A stretch of DNA of 44,433 bases from the NCBI GenBank assembly GCA_902478885.1, contig CABSMS010000004.1:1-44433 (forward strand), written 5' to 3'. Below the pieces are notes generated by a model. It did no database searches. It was not told where the DNA came from and saw nothing but the letters and a program-made list of their open reading frames with translations. Shown here in pieces: positions 1 through 7,151 of this stretch. Source of the stretch: an uncultured Collinsella sp. (GTDB lineage Bacteria; Actinomycetota; Coriobacteriia; Coriobacteriales; Coriobacteriaceae). The position numbers and the translations under genes are program-made. How positions within the stretch are numbered: the first letter of the stretch is position 1; each line of letters starts with the position of its first letter.

Positions 1-354
1 CATCCGGTCCGACCGGGCCGCGCGGCAAGGAGATATATTGCCAGACCGGAGGGGCCCCGGGGGCGGGAATCGCGCACTCCATAATTTGTTCACAAACGAA
101 TATGTCCCTCAGTCGCGTCCCTGAGGTTATAACTGAAGCATTGGCTTCTGATATTGGCGATGACCAGCTGTTTTATGAGTATTGAGACATCGGTCATCTC
201 TGGAGCGCTACTTTACCCCAAAGGCATCAGCTATTTGTTTCCCATCGGTAAAAGGCGGGTTTTGTTCGCCAAGCGTTCTTATATATAGATAGATACGGGT
301 TCGAACCCATGAAAGGGCGACAAAAAAAGACAGCCAACCGAAGTTGACCGCTTT
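1..354. other. Left-edge region without a supported gene
   Basis: No convincing gene is seen. Positions 4-49 can fold into a nested hairpin (CCGGTC with GACCGG, and inside it GGCAA with TTGCC). An open frame at 102-185 would encode 27 residues beginning MSLSRVPEVITEAL, but nothing supports translation. Positions 295-350 hold one copy of a 55-bp direct repeat, listed separately. The stretch is AT-richer than the genes to its right and probably belongs to the same accessory patch as the TraX gene. Confidence 0.5.
295..350. repeat. Direct repeat copy A (tRNA-Lys terminator/T-arm-like unit)
   Basis: This 56-nt sequence matches 1583-1637 with one single-base indel and one substitution. On the minus strand it reads as a UUCG-capped hairpin, a T-run, then CATGGGTTCGAACCCGT, whose GGGTTCGAACCC core is a perfect palindrome resembling a tRNA T-arm. 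Copy B is the terminator directly after tRNA-Lys. Copy A therefore looks like a duplicated piece of tRNA-Lys downstream DNA on the far side of the TraX gene. Confidence 0.85.
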
Positions 355-633
355 CTATTCTATGCTGGAGCATCCAGAGGGTGCTTCCGAACTCGTTTTC
401 TCGCTGCCATTCACGCTTTCGAAGCATCTTTCGACCTTCGCAGTCTCATGTTTTGAGGATCTGCCGTGTTTATCACTGTTATCAATGAGTGTGTGGAAGT
501 GATCCTCATACAGATTCATGCGATCCGCCAGAGAACTGAGAAGCATCTTTCTGCAGCCCTCGTTGTCTATCCTCGCATCTCTCAGGTCTTCCGGAAATTC
601 ACAAGCAGTCTTAGGGTCAATTTGTTTCTGCTT
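355..633 (-). pseudogene. Decayed or orphan reading frame downstream of the TraX gene
   Basis: An open minus-strand frame runs from an upstream stop (634-636) to a stop at 355. The only ATG start is internal, at 546, giving 63 residues. The open part upstream of that ATG (KQKQIDPKTACEFPEDLRDA) lacks a start codon, which suggests a gene fragment rather than an intact gene. The sequence is charged, shows no membrane segment, and is not one I recognise. It sits directly between the TraX gene and repeat copy A, so it is probably part of the same acquired segment. It could equally be non-coding. Confidence 0.35.
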
Positions 634-655
634 TCAGAGACTTGTTTGAGAGTTT

Positions 656-1453
656 TTAAAGACAGTTCAAAACAATAAGCGAGACACCATAAAGCAGAGC
701 AAGATGTGCCGGATAGAAAATGTAGAAGAAATATTTCAGCTTCAGCCCTCGCTTGCCATTATAAAGATTGATAAGCAACAACGAAATTATCGCGGCAGCA
801 ACATCAGGATTAAAAATATTAGCTGTAGTGAACTCAAATCCGCCGCCAATTATATGGCATGACGAAAGGAGCACTGCACATACTGCAGCAAAGAACATCT
901 TAGCTTTGCTGTCGTGGAATAAATAGAATGCAGCCACAAGCAGAATGCCATACGCACCGCCATCCAGCTTAGTGTATTCAGCTGCCAGTGCTGTCAAAAC
1001 AATCAGAGCAATTTCTGCAATGTGCCTCTTCCATTTTGAAAGACTTTGTATCTTTTCCAGAATAATCAAAAAGACCAAGGAAATCAGGAGCTCATACATA
1101 ACATTCTGTTGCCGAAGGTCAAATAGCTGCCCGGTTTGAACGAAATCGTATATGGGCTCCGCAATGATTGCGAAGACAAGCATATTTCGCAGGTACTTCT
1201 TTATGTCATGAGTGTGCAAAAATCCCTCAACTATCAAAAAGCAAAATAAGGGAAATGCAATTCTGCCAAGAACATGAAGCACATCCGAAGCCTCGCTTAG
1301 AATCGCCCACTGTTCGTCTGATATCTGATTGTACGATGCGTGAGTCATGATTCCATTGGTCAGGACGATCCTGCTTACATGATCGAGAACCATCGAGATG
1401 GCCGCTATTATCTTTAATGTGCTGCCGCTAATTCCGTATCTATCTGTTTTCAT
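656..1453 (-). CDS. TraX-family membrane acetyltransferase-like protein
   Basis: The 265-residue protein is strongly hydrophobic with about eight predicted membrane segments. It starts with STLKIIAAISMVLDHVSRIV and has the GRIAFPLFCFLIVEGFLHTHDIKKYLRNMLVFAIIAEPIYD block typical of the TraX family (named after the F-plasmid pilin N-acetylation protein). Outside F plasmids such proteins are presumed membrane acyltransferases of unknown substrate. The ATG at 1453 has AAAGGA upstream. Base composition is clearly more AT-rich than neighbouring housekeeping genes, and the gene lies between direct repeats 3' of tRNA-Lys. Horizontal acquisition is therefore likely. No integrase or conjugation gene is visible. 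Confidence 0.85.
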   Translation of the reverse strand: MKTDRYGISGSTLKIIAAISMVLDHVSRIVLTNGIMTHASYNQISDEQWAILSEASDVLHVLGRIAFPLFCFLIVEGFLHTHDIKKYLRNMLVFAIIAEPIYDFVQTGQLFDLRQQNVMYELLISLVFLIILEKIQSLSKWKRHIAEIALIVLTALAAEYTKLDGGAYGILLVAAFYLFHDSKAKMFFAAVCAVLLSSCHIIGGGFEFTTANIFNPDVAAAIISLLLINLYNGKRGLKLKYFFYIFYPAHLALLYGVSLIVLNCL

Positions 1454-1465
1454 TTCTTTTTCCTT

Positions 1466-1490
1466 TCTTTGGGTGGGCCGTCAGGGGTTC
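1466..1490. repeat. Duplicated tRNA-Lys 3' end (att-like)
   Basis: These 25 bp are identical to 1647-1671. That copy covers the 3' end of tRNA-Lys(TTT) (acceptor strand, CC end and part of the T-arm) plus five bases beyond it. The duplicate sits just upstream of the TraX ATG. A tRNA 3'-end duplication is the usual footprint of site-specific integration by a tyrosine recombinase. Integration itself is inferred. Confidence 0.85.
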
Positions 1491-1582
1491 AGCCTGCTTC
1501 GCAGGCGGCCGCTGCGGCGCTTTCGCGCCTTGCGCGCTGCGCTGGCAAACGCTCGCGCGTTTACTCAGCTCCGCGCCCCCCG

Positions 1583-1637
1583 ACGGGTTCGAACCCATGA
1601 AAGGGCGACAAAAAAGACGGCCAACCGAAGTTGACCG
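1583..1637. repeat. Direct repeat copy B
   Basis: This is the partner of 295-350. It includes the tRNA-Lys terminator hairpin and the GGGTTCGAACCC palindrome. The two copies are 1,288 bp apart and enclose the TraX gene and the decayed frame. Confidence 0.85.
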
Positions 1638-1638
1638 T
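1608..1638 (-). terminator. Terminator after tRNA-Lys
   Basis: On the minus strand the sequence is a strong stem closed by a TTCG tetraloop (GACGGTCAAC-TTCG-GTTGGCCGTC, with one mismatch) followed by a run of T. It lies about 15 nt past the tRNA-Lys 3' end and should end its transcript. Confidence 0.85.
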
Positions 1639-1654
1639 CTCAACAATCTTTGGG

Positions 1655-1727
1655 TGGGCCGTCAGGGGTTCGAACCCTGGACCTTGGGATTAAAAGTCCC
1701 CTGCTCTGCCAGCTGAGCTAACGGCCC
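1655..1727 (-). tRNA. tRNA-Lys(TTT)
   Basis: The 73-nt gene folds into a full cloverleaf: acceptor GGGCCGT paired with ACGGCCC, D-arm with AGCTCAG, anticodon loop CTTTTAA (anticodon TTT), and T-arm GGGTTCGAACCC. Position 73 is A. The next genomic bases read CCC, so a complete CCA is not encoded. Its 3' end is duplicated at 1466-1490. Confidence 0.97.
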
Positions 1728-1736
1728 GCGGGTGGC

Positions 1737-1765
1737 ATTGTACCACGGTCTGGGGCTATTCCCAA
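1737..1765 (-). promoter_or_regulatory. Promoter for tRNA-Lys
   Basis: On the minus strand a -35-like TTGGGA (1760-1765) and a -10 TACAAT (1737-1742) are separated by 17 nt. The -10 ends about 9 nt before the tRNA. The -35 overlaps the 3' end of the aminopeptidase gene. Confidence 0.6.
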
Positions 1766-3036
1766 CTCCATTGGCCGTTCTGGAAAATCACAACTTCACG
1801 TCCATCAGGCGTAATGCCCGCAATATCGATATCGTCCGTGCCAATCATAAAGTCGACGTGCGTGCTCGAAACGTTGACGCCATGCTCTAGGAGCTCTTCT
1901 TTGGACATATCATATCCGCCCTCGATGCACTCGGGGAAGCCGACGCCCAGCGCAAGGTGGCAGCTGGCGTTCTCGTCATAGAGCGTATCGTAGAACAGAA
2001 CACCACTTTCGCGGATCGGCGTGTTCTTGGAAATGAGCGCGACCTCTCCCAGGTGAGCAGCGCCCTCGTCAGTATCGATGATACTTGCGAGCGTTGCCTT
2101 GCCCACGCGGGCGTCGTAGTCCACCACGCGGCCGCCCTCGAACTTAATCCAAAAATCGTCGACTTTATTGCCGTGGTGAATGAGCGGCATAGCCGAATAC
2201 ACGATACCGTCGGCACGCATACGATCAGGCGAGGTGAAGACCTCCTCGGTGGGGATGTTGGGGAAGAAGGGATGTCCATCGGGCGTCCTGCCCTTGCCAC
2301 CGGCCCACTCGTGACCCTTCGTCATGCCAATCGTCAGATCGGTTCCATTTGCCGCGGTGTAATGCAGGTGGTCAAAACGATTGTCGTTCAGGAAGCGCAA
2401 GTTCTTTTCGAACGCCGCGTCATGAAGCTCCCAGTCGCTCTCCGGGTCCTGGCCATCGGCACGAGCGGTGTGCAGAATCGCATTCCACAGCTTATAGATT
2501 GCAACCTCATCGGCGTCTCCCGGGAACACCTCGCGCGCCCAAGCCACGACCGGCGCGCCGGCGATGCACCACGGGTTGATGTTGTAGTCCAGTCCACGGC
2601 GGAAGACCTTGCACTGCGTGTTCCTCGCCTTGGATGCCGCGGCCGGCTTGGCGGGATCGATACCCTTGAGAGCCGCAGGATCCGCACCCTCGATAAAGAT
2701 AAAGCAGGCACCGTCCTGGGCCAAGGAATCAAGCTGCAGGCGCTTCCACTCGGGCGTCTGCTCAAAATAGCTTTTATCGACATGCTCGTACGTGAGCCTC
2801 GTCACGGCATCATCGGCCCAAATGACCGTCACATGGCCAGCGCCGGCGACATAAGCCTCCGCGACCACCAAGCGGGCAAAAGGCGCGCACTCGACCGGAG
2901 ACTGAACGACAACCTCCTGGCCGGGCTTGACGTTTACGCCCTTGCGGACAACCAGACGCGCATAGTTTTTAATCTTGGGCTCCAGGGCCTTCATGCCCTC
3001 CAGAGCTTCTTCGACCGTCAGGGCAGCTCGAATCAT
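1756..3036 (-). CDS. M29-family aminopeptidase
   Basis: The 426-residue protein matches the thermophilic-type metallo-aminopeptidases (AmpS/AmpT/PepS, family M29), which release N-terminal residues using two metal ions in the cytoplasm. Family metal-ligand blocks are visible: NIPTEEVFTSPDR, LGEVALI, LYDENASCHLALG and the C-terminal STHVDFMIGTDDIDI. Length is typical (about 410 residues). The ATG at 3036 is preferred over the ATG at 3048 because TGGAGTGG lies 3-10 nt before it, while the upstream ATG has no ribosome-binding site. It stands alone between the tRNA-Lys gene and the terminator at 3065-3095. The exact substrate cannot be read from the sequence. Confidence 0.93.
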   Translation of the reverse strand: MIRAALTVEEALEGMKALEPKIKNYARLVVRKGVNVKPGQEVVVQSPVECAPFARLVVAEAYVAGAGHVTVIWADDAVTRLTYEHVDKSYFEQTPEWKRLQLDSLAQDGACFIFIEGADPAALKGIDPAKPAAASKARNTQCKVFRRGLDYNINPWCIAGAPVVAWAREVFPGDADEVAIYKLWNAILHTARADGQDPESDWELHDAAFEKNLRFLNDNRFDHLHYTAANGTDLTIGMTKGHEWAGGKGRTPDGHPFFPNIPTEEVFTSPDRMRADGIVYSAMPLIHHGNKVDDFWIKFEGGRVVDYDARVGKATLASIIDTDEGAAHLGEVALISKNTPIRESGVLFYDTLYDENASCHLALGVGFPECIEGGYDMSKEELLEHGVNVSSTHVDFMIGTDDIDIAGITPDGREVVIFQNGQWSWE

Positions 3037-3064
3037 GTGCCACTCCATCTATCTATAGAACAGT

Positions 3065-3095
3065 AAAAAGGCGCGCCGCAAAAACGACGCGCCTT
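3065..3095 (-). terminator. Terminator after the purC operon
   Basis: The stem AAGGCGCG/CGCGCCTT with an A-rich loop is followed on the minus strand by TTTTTAC. It lies about 30 nt past the stop of the small membrane protein gene. Confidence 0.8.
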
Positions 3096-3125
3096 ATATC
3101 TTAGCGATAAGTATGTATGCAAACG

Positions 3126-3701
3126 CTACTTCTTCTTGGAGTCCTTCTTGTCCTCCTCGGCAGCTGCGCGCTCGATAAGAGCGTTGAGCTTGTTCTCGGA
3201 CATGCCCTCGGCCTGCGCGCGGTACATGTTGCGCAAGGGACGAATACGAGCGAAGTCGTAGATAAAGTCACCTAAGATGATGACATAGGACAAAACAATG
3301 CCGACCATCTGGACGGGACTGGACACCGTGCCGCCGGGAGCGAAGTAGAGCGAAGCCCAAATTGCCACGACGAGTACCATGCCAATGGCGAGCACAATCC
3401 ACCAGATGCGACGGCGCTTGGTGTAGTCCTCGTCCTGCTTGAGGAGGATATTCGACACCGTATAGATGCGGTCCTCCTTGGCGCGCTGCTTAGCCTTGCG
3501 GGCGCGCTTCTCCTCTTTAGAGAGGCCCTCGAGGTTCTCGCCCTTCTCGAGCTCTTTGCGGCGTGCCTTAGACGAAGCCGGCACGACGCGAACGGAGCTC
3601 GCTGCTTGGCGGGCGGGCTTAGCAGATGCGGCAGACTTGCGCGCAACCCCGGTAACTTCGTGGGATTGCGTGCGCTTGTTCGTGGCGCTACGGGTACTCA
3701 C
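3126..3701 (-). CDS. Basic small membrane protein, unknown function
   Basis: The 191-residue protein has a long, very basic N-terminal half (Ser/Ala/Lys/Arg-rich, with a KSKEEKRARKAKQRAKED-like stretch). Two membrane segments follow (about residues 100-120 and 130-150), then a charged tail ending KKDSKKK. The layout resembles actinobacterial DUF3043-type proteins, but I cannot confirm the family. The start is a GTG that directly abuts the purC stop codon (TAAGTG), and AAGGAG inside the purC end serves as ribosome-binding site, so translation is coupled to purC. A terminator follows. No function is proposed. Confidence 0.8.
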   Translation of the reverse strand: MSTRSATNKRTQSHEVTGVARKSAASAKPARQAASSVRVVPASSKARRKELEKGENLEGLSKEEKRARKAKQRAKEDRIYTVSNILLKQDEDYTKRRRIWWIVLAIGMVLVVAIWASLYFAPGGTVSSPVQMVGIVLSYVIILGDFIYDFARIRPLRNMYRAQAEGMSENKLNALIERAAAEEDKKDSKKK

Positions 3702-4589
3702 TTATGCGTTCTCCTTCATGCTTGTGAACTGGGAGCCCGTGATGATCTGGAAGGCCTCGCGATAGCGCTCGGACGTGCCATCGATGACCTCGGCGGGCAG
3801 GTGCGGGGTCTCCCCCGTCATATCCCAGTTGGCCTTGAGCCAATTGCGGACGAATTGCTTGTCGTAGCTAGGCTGGATCTTGCCCTCCTCGTAGCTGGCA
3901 GCAGGCCAGAAACGGCTGGAGTCGGGCGTGAGGCACTCGTCGATCAGCGTGACCTTGCCATCAATAACACCAAACTCGAACTTGGTGTCGGCAATGATGA
4001 TGCCACGGGTCGCGGCGTACTCGGCAGCGGCCTTGTAGATCTTGAGGGAAAGGTCGCGAATCTGCGCGGCGATGTCCTCACCCACGATCTCGCAGCAACG
4101 CTCGAACGAAATGTTCTCGTCGTGGTCGCCGATCTCGGCCTTCGTGGACGGCGTGAACAGCGGCTCGGGAAGCTTGGAGGCCTCGGTCAGACCCTCGGGC
4201 AGCTGAATGCCGCAGACGGTGCCGTTCTCGTCATAGGTCTTCTTGCCCGAACCGGTCAGATAGCCGCGGACGATGCACTCGATAGGAATCGTCTGGGCCT
4301 TCTTAACCAGCATGGCGCGGCCAGCGAGGTAGTCACGATACTCAGCAAACTCCTCGGGGAAATCCGCCGGGTCGATGGAAACGAGATGGTTGGGGACGAT
4401 GTCGGCAAACTTATCGAACCAGAATGCCGAGATGCGATTGAGCACCTCTCCCTTAAACGGAATCTCGTCGGGAAGAATGAAGTCGAACGCAGAAATGCGG
4501 TCGGTGGCGACCATCAGCAGGTTTTCACCGGCATCGTAGATATCACGAACCTTGCCACGGGAATCCGGACGACGCTCCATCGTTGTCAC
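3702..4589 (-). CDS. purC: Phosphoribosylaminoimidazole-succinocarboxamide synthase (SAICAR synthetase)
   Basis: PurC ligates aspartate to CAIR with ATP in purine synthesis. The 295-residue protein shows the family N-terminus (GKVRDIYD..ENLLMVATDRISAFD), the ATP/substrate block VKKAQTIPIECIVRGYLTGSG, and KFEFGVIDGKVTLIDECLTPDSSRFW. It is the longer, yeast-like form. The GTG at 4589 is the likely start: AAGGAG lies 8 nt upstream, whereas an in-frame GTG at 4598 is part of that same ribosome-binding site. An ATG at 4580 is a less likely alternative. The gene is coupled to the downstream membrane protein gene. purB, a later purine step, is 5 kb away on the same strand. Confidence 0.97.
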   Translation of the reverse strand: MTTMERRPDSRGKVRDIYDAGENLLMVATDRISAFDFILPDEIPFKGEVLNRISAFWFDKFADIVPNHLVSIDPADFPEEFAEYRDYLAGRAMLVKKAQTIPIECIVRGYLTGSGKKTYDENGTVCGIQLPEGLTEASKLPEPLFTPSTKAEIGDHDENISFERCCEIVGEDIAAQIRDLSLKIYKAAAEYAATRGIIIADTKFEFGVIDGKVTLIDECLTPDSSRFWPAASYEEGKIQPSYDKQFVRNWLKANWDMTGETPHLPAEVIDGTSERYREAFQIITGSQFTSMKENA

Positions 4590-4609
4590 GTGAGTCACTC
4601 CTTACCTAA

Positions 4610-4642
4610 ATACGACAGAAATGCGGGTTCTTTCCCGCATGT
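4610..4642 (-). promoter_or_regulatory. Hairpin between the kinase gene and purC
   Basis: A perfect stem (ATGCGGG/CCCGCAT at 4621-4640) lies about 30 nt ahead of the purC start. The following minus-strand TTTCTG run is weak. It could be a terminator of the two-component operon or an attenuator in the purC leader. The sequence does not decide between them. Confidence 0.4.
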
Positions 4643-4698
4643 TTTCGCAAACTCGGAGCGGCAGGGACGCGGCCCCTCCTTCACCGAATAGCGAAAAG

Positions 4699-6264
4699 CT
4701 AGTGCTCCATTGTAGTAGATGCCGCGTCCGCCGTGTGCTCGCGGGGCAGATGAATTGTAAAAGTCGTACCCTTTCCAAGCTCCGACTCCACGGATATGTA
4801 GCCATGGTGACGCTCGACGATCTGCTTGGTCACGGCGAGGCCGACGCCCAGGCCGCCAGCTTCGCGGGCGCGGCTGGCATCGGCGCGCCAAAACCGCCCG
4901 AAAATGCGCGACAGATCGTCCTTGGCAATACCGATGCCGGTATCAGAAACGGCAATGCTGACGTGCCTGCGGTCACTGAGCACCGACACCACGACCCAAC
5001 CGCCCTCGGGGGTGTAGCGCATGGCGTTGCTCATGAGGTTGATAACACATTGCGTGATCATGTCGGGATCGGCTTCGACGACATCGTCGTGACCCTGGGT
5101 CTCGTCCGCAAAACGCAGGCGCAGATCGCGGTCGGCAAACAGACGCTCCTGGCCGTTCACAATCGATCGCACGAAAGGAACCATGTCCACCGGCTCCAGG
5201 TTGAGCGGCGCGGTACTGTTTTCCATACGCGATAGGTCGAGCATCTGCTGCACCAGACGAGCCAGGCGACGCGTCTCGGAAGCGACCGTCTCCAGATGCT
5301 CATCGTCGGTGGGATACACGCCGTCTTGCATGGCCTCGACCGTTGCAAGCATTGCCATGAGCGGTGTGCGCAGCTCATGAGCCACATCGGAAGTCAGGCG
5401 CTTCTCGTGTTTCATGTCCTTCTCGAGCGACGTGGCCATCTCATCGAATGTCTCACCCAGCTGATCGATCTCGTCATCACCGCGCAGCCCCGTGCGAGCC
5501 GACAGGTCGCCGTCACGGATTTGCTTTGCGGTACTGGTGATGCGATGAATCGGTTTGGTGAGCATGCGCGACACGAGCGATCCGATAACGACCGAAATGC
5601 AGATTGCAACAACCGCGGCGAGGGCCATGGCGTTAAAGGTCTTCTCCCTAAACGCGGAGTCCGCCTTGGTGAGCAGAGCGTCGGAGCCGATGGCCCACAG
5701 CTTTACCTGTCCGACATGCTCGCCGGAAGACGTTACAATCTCGACGTTAGCAACGCTATCGGAGTCGGTTGGAGCAGACGAGACCGGGCTATGCGATGCC
5801 CTCTTGCCGCTCGTGTCGTCGGTCGTAGCCTGGTTTTCGCGTACATCGGCGGTGGCGCTTGCCGAGGGCCAGGAATCGTCATAAACGATCACACCCTTTT
5901 TATTGACGACCTGCATGCCCAGATCGTCGGAAACCAAACTCGACGTTGCGACCGTGCGCAGTTCTCCCGCGGTCCAAGAGCCGTTTTCCTCATATGAGGT
6001 CGCCAACTTCTCGGCAGCGGAATTTGCGATTTCGACGATATTGGAGCGTGTGTAATCCGAAAAGACCGTGCCCCACACAACAGAGACAACGCCCACCAGC
6101 ACCAATACCGTCATGAGCGATGTCAGAGCAAAAGCAAGTGCCATGCGCGAGGGATAGCTCATCGTTGGCCGTGAATCGGAACGAGGCGTGTTCCAACTAG
6201 CCTTGGAACCCGCCTCGCTCTCCTGCTTGTGCTTTTGTCCGATTTCAAAGCGCGCAGGTGTCAT
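4699..6264 (-). CDS. HAMP-domain sensor histidine kinase
   Basis: The 521-residue membrane sensor kinase has a membrane segment at about 41-64, an extracytoplasmic domain (65-210) with a Ser/Thr/Asp-rich insert, and a second membrane segment (211-233). A HAMP linker (234-286) and a HisKA domain with phospho-acceptor His296 (SDVAHELRTPL) follow. The C-terminal ATPase has an N-box (INLMSNAMRYTP), G1 (DTGIGI) and G2 (GGLGVGLAV). It starts 9 nt after the stop of the response regulator gene, so the two form one operon and presumably a cognate pair. The signal is unknown. The architecture is that of the actinobacterial MprB/BaeS-like kinases. Confidence 0.95.
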   Translation of the reverse strand: MTPARFEIGQKHKQESEAGSKASWNTPRSDSRPTMSYPSRMALAFALTSLMTVLVLVGVVSVVWGTVFSDYTRSNIVEIANSAAEKLATSYEENGSWTAGELRTVATSSLVSDDLGMQVVNKKGVIVYDDSWPSASATADVRENQATTDDTSGKRASHSPVSSAPTDSDSVANVEIVTSSGEHVGQVKLWAIGSDALLTKADSAFREKTFNAMALAAVVAICISVVIGSLVSRMLTKPIHRITSTAKQIRDGDLSARTGLRGDDEIDQLGETFDEMATSLEKDMKHEKRLTSDVAHELRTPLMAMLATVEAMQDGVYPTDDEHLETVASETRRLARLVQQMLDLSRMENSTAPLNLEPVDMVPFVRSIVNGQERLFADRDLRLRFADETQGHDDVVEADPDMITQCVINLMSNAMRYTPEGGWVVVSVLSDRRHVSIAVSDTGIGIAKDDLSRIFGRFWRADASRAREAGGLGVGLAVTKQIVERHHGYISVESELGKGTTFTIHLPREHTADAASTTMEH

Positions 6265-6275
6265 ATGTGATTTCC

Positions 6276-6998
6276 CTATTTCTCGTCCGACTTATCGGTC
6301 TTGGCCGGAGCCTCGAAGCGATAGCCGACACCATGGACGGTGTAGAGCCACTTGGGCTTCTTGGGATCATCGCCCAGCTTGGCGCGAAGATTCTTCACGT
6401 GGCTATCGATGGTGCGCTCATAGCCCTCAAAGTCATACCCGAGCACTTTCTCGACCAGCTCCATGCGGTTATACACACGGCCGGGATGGCGGGCAAGCGT
6501 GGTGAGCAGCTTAAACTCGGAAGCCGTCAGATCGACTTCCTTGCCCTCGACCAAGATCTTGTGGCCCGAGATATCGATGACCAGATCGCCGAAGTCGAGT
6601 ACCTCGACGGCGGGCTCGTCGGCCTGATGGGCACGGCGGAACAGAGCGCGAACGCGGGCGACGAGCTCGCGCGGCGAGAACGGCTTAATCAGATAGTCGT
6701 CGGCGCCGAGCTCAAGACCGATAATACGGTCCTCGATCTCGCCCTTAGCCGTCAGCATGATGATGGGGACATCCGAGGTATCGCGAATGGTGCGGCAAAC
6801 GCGCTCGCCGGGAATCTTGGGGAGCATAAGGTCGAGCACGACCAGGTCGAACTGATGCTTCTCGAACTCCTCGATCGCGGACTGGCCGTCGCCGACGCCC
6901 ACAACCCAGTAGCCTTCGCGCTCGAGATAGGCAGCGACGGCGTCACGGATTGCCTTCTCATCCTCGACCAGCAGAATCTTTTTTGCATCTGAAGCCAT
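6276..6998 (-). CDS. OmpR/PhoB-family response regulator
   Basis: The 240-residue protein combines a receiver domain (1-120) with a C-terminal winged helix. The receiver has an acidic pair at Glu12/Asp13, phospho-acceptor Asp56 in LVVLDLMLP, and the LTAKGE lysine near 106. The winged helix includes SEFKLLTTLARHPGRV, the RTIDSHVKNLRAKLG recognition region and YTVHGVGYRFE. The ATG at 6998 follows a GGGGGG ribosome-binding stretch; an upstream TTG at 7019 is unlikely. It is the first gene of the operon with the histidine kinase and would bind DNA when phosphorylated. Targets are not visible. Confidence 0.96.
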   Translation of the reverse strand: MASDAKKILLVEDEKAIRDAVAAYLEREGYWVVGVGDGQSAIEEFEKHQFDLVVLDLMLPKIPGERVCRTIRDTSDVPIIMLTAKGEIEDRIIGLELGADDYLIKPFSPRELVARVRALFRRAHQADEPAVEVLDFGDLVIDISGHKILVEGKEVDLTASEFKLLTTLARHPGRVYNRMELVEKVLGYDFEGYERTIDSHVKNLRAKLGDDPKKPKWLYTVHGVGYRFEAPAKTDKSDEK

Positions 6999-7042
6999 AA
7001 CACGGCCCCCCTGTCTCAATTAGCTAAGAACAAGCCCATTTT

Positions 7043-7095
7043 AACGCACCTGAGCCCGCCGGATGCCGCTATGACGCGGCAGCTCGGCGGGCGGT
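7043..7095 (-). terminator. Large GC-rich hairpin between the lipoprotein and regulator genes
   Basis: An interrupted stem pairs GCCCGCCG with CGGCGGGC and, inside it, TGCCGC with GCGGCA. It sits just after the lipoprotein gene on the minus strand and before the response regulator. No clear T-run follows, so the terminator role is tentative. The following AT-rich stretch could hold the regulator promoter. Confidence 0.5.
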
Positions 7096-7151
7096 ACTCA
7101 CAATTACAACGCGTTTATTCCCCTGTTGGCGCCTTTTTAACCCCTCTAAGC

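Larger units (their letters stand above)
1491..1646. repeat. Palindrome-rich unit between the tRNA-Lys 3'-end copies
   Basis: The unit holds a series of short GC-rich hairpins: GCCTGC-TTC-GCAGGC, GGCGC-TTTC-GCGCC, and AAACGC-TCGC-GCGTTT. They are followed by the T-arm-like palindrome GGGTTCGAACCC (1585-1596) and the tRNA-Lys terminator. The same order of parts (terminator, T-arm-like motif, AAACGC hairpin, GC-rich hairpins, tRNA 3'-end copy) recurs after tRNA-Gly at 10353-10526. No gene is supported inside. Confidence 0.8.

Noticed and set aside
227..427. 66-residue minus-strand frame over repeat copy A (and the similar 1440-1646 frame over copy B)
   Set aside because: They only translate the terminator/T-arm repeat and hairpin DNA; no start signals and no protein-like composition.
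1583..1600. T-arm-like GGGTTCGAACCC as part of an additional tRNA gene
   Set aside because: No acceptor, D-arm or anticodon arm can be formed around it on either strand.
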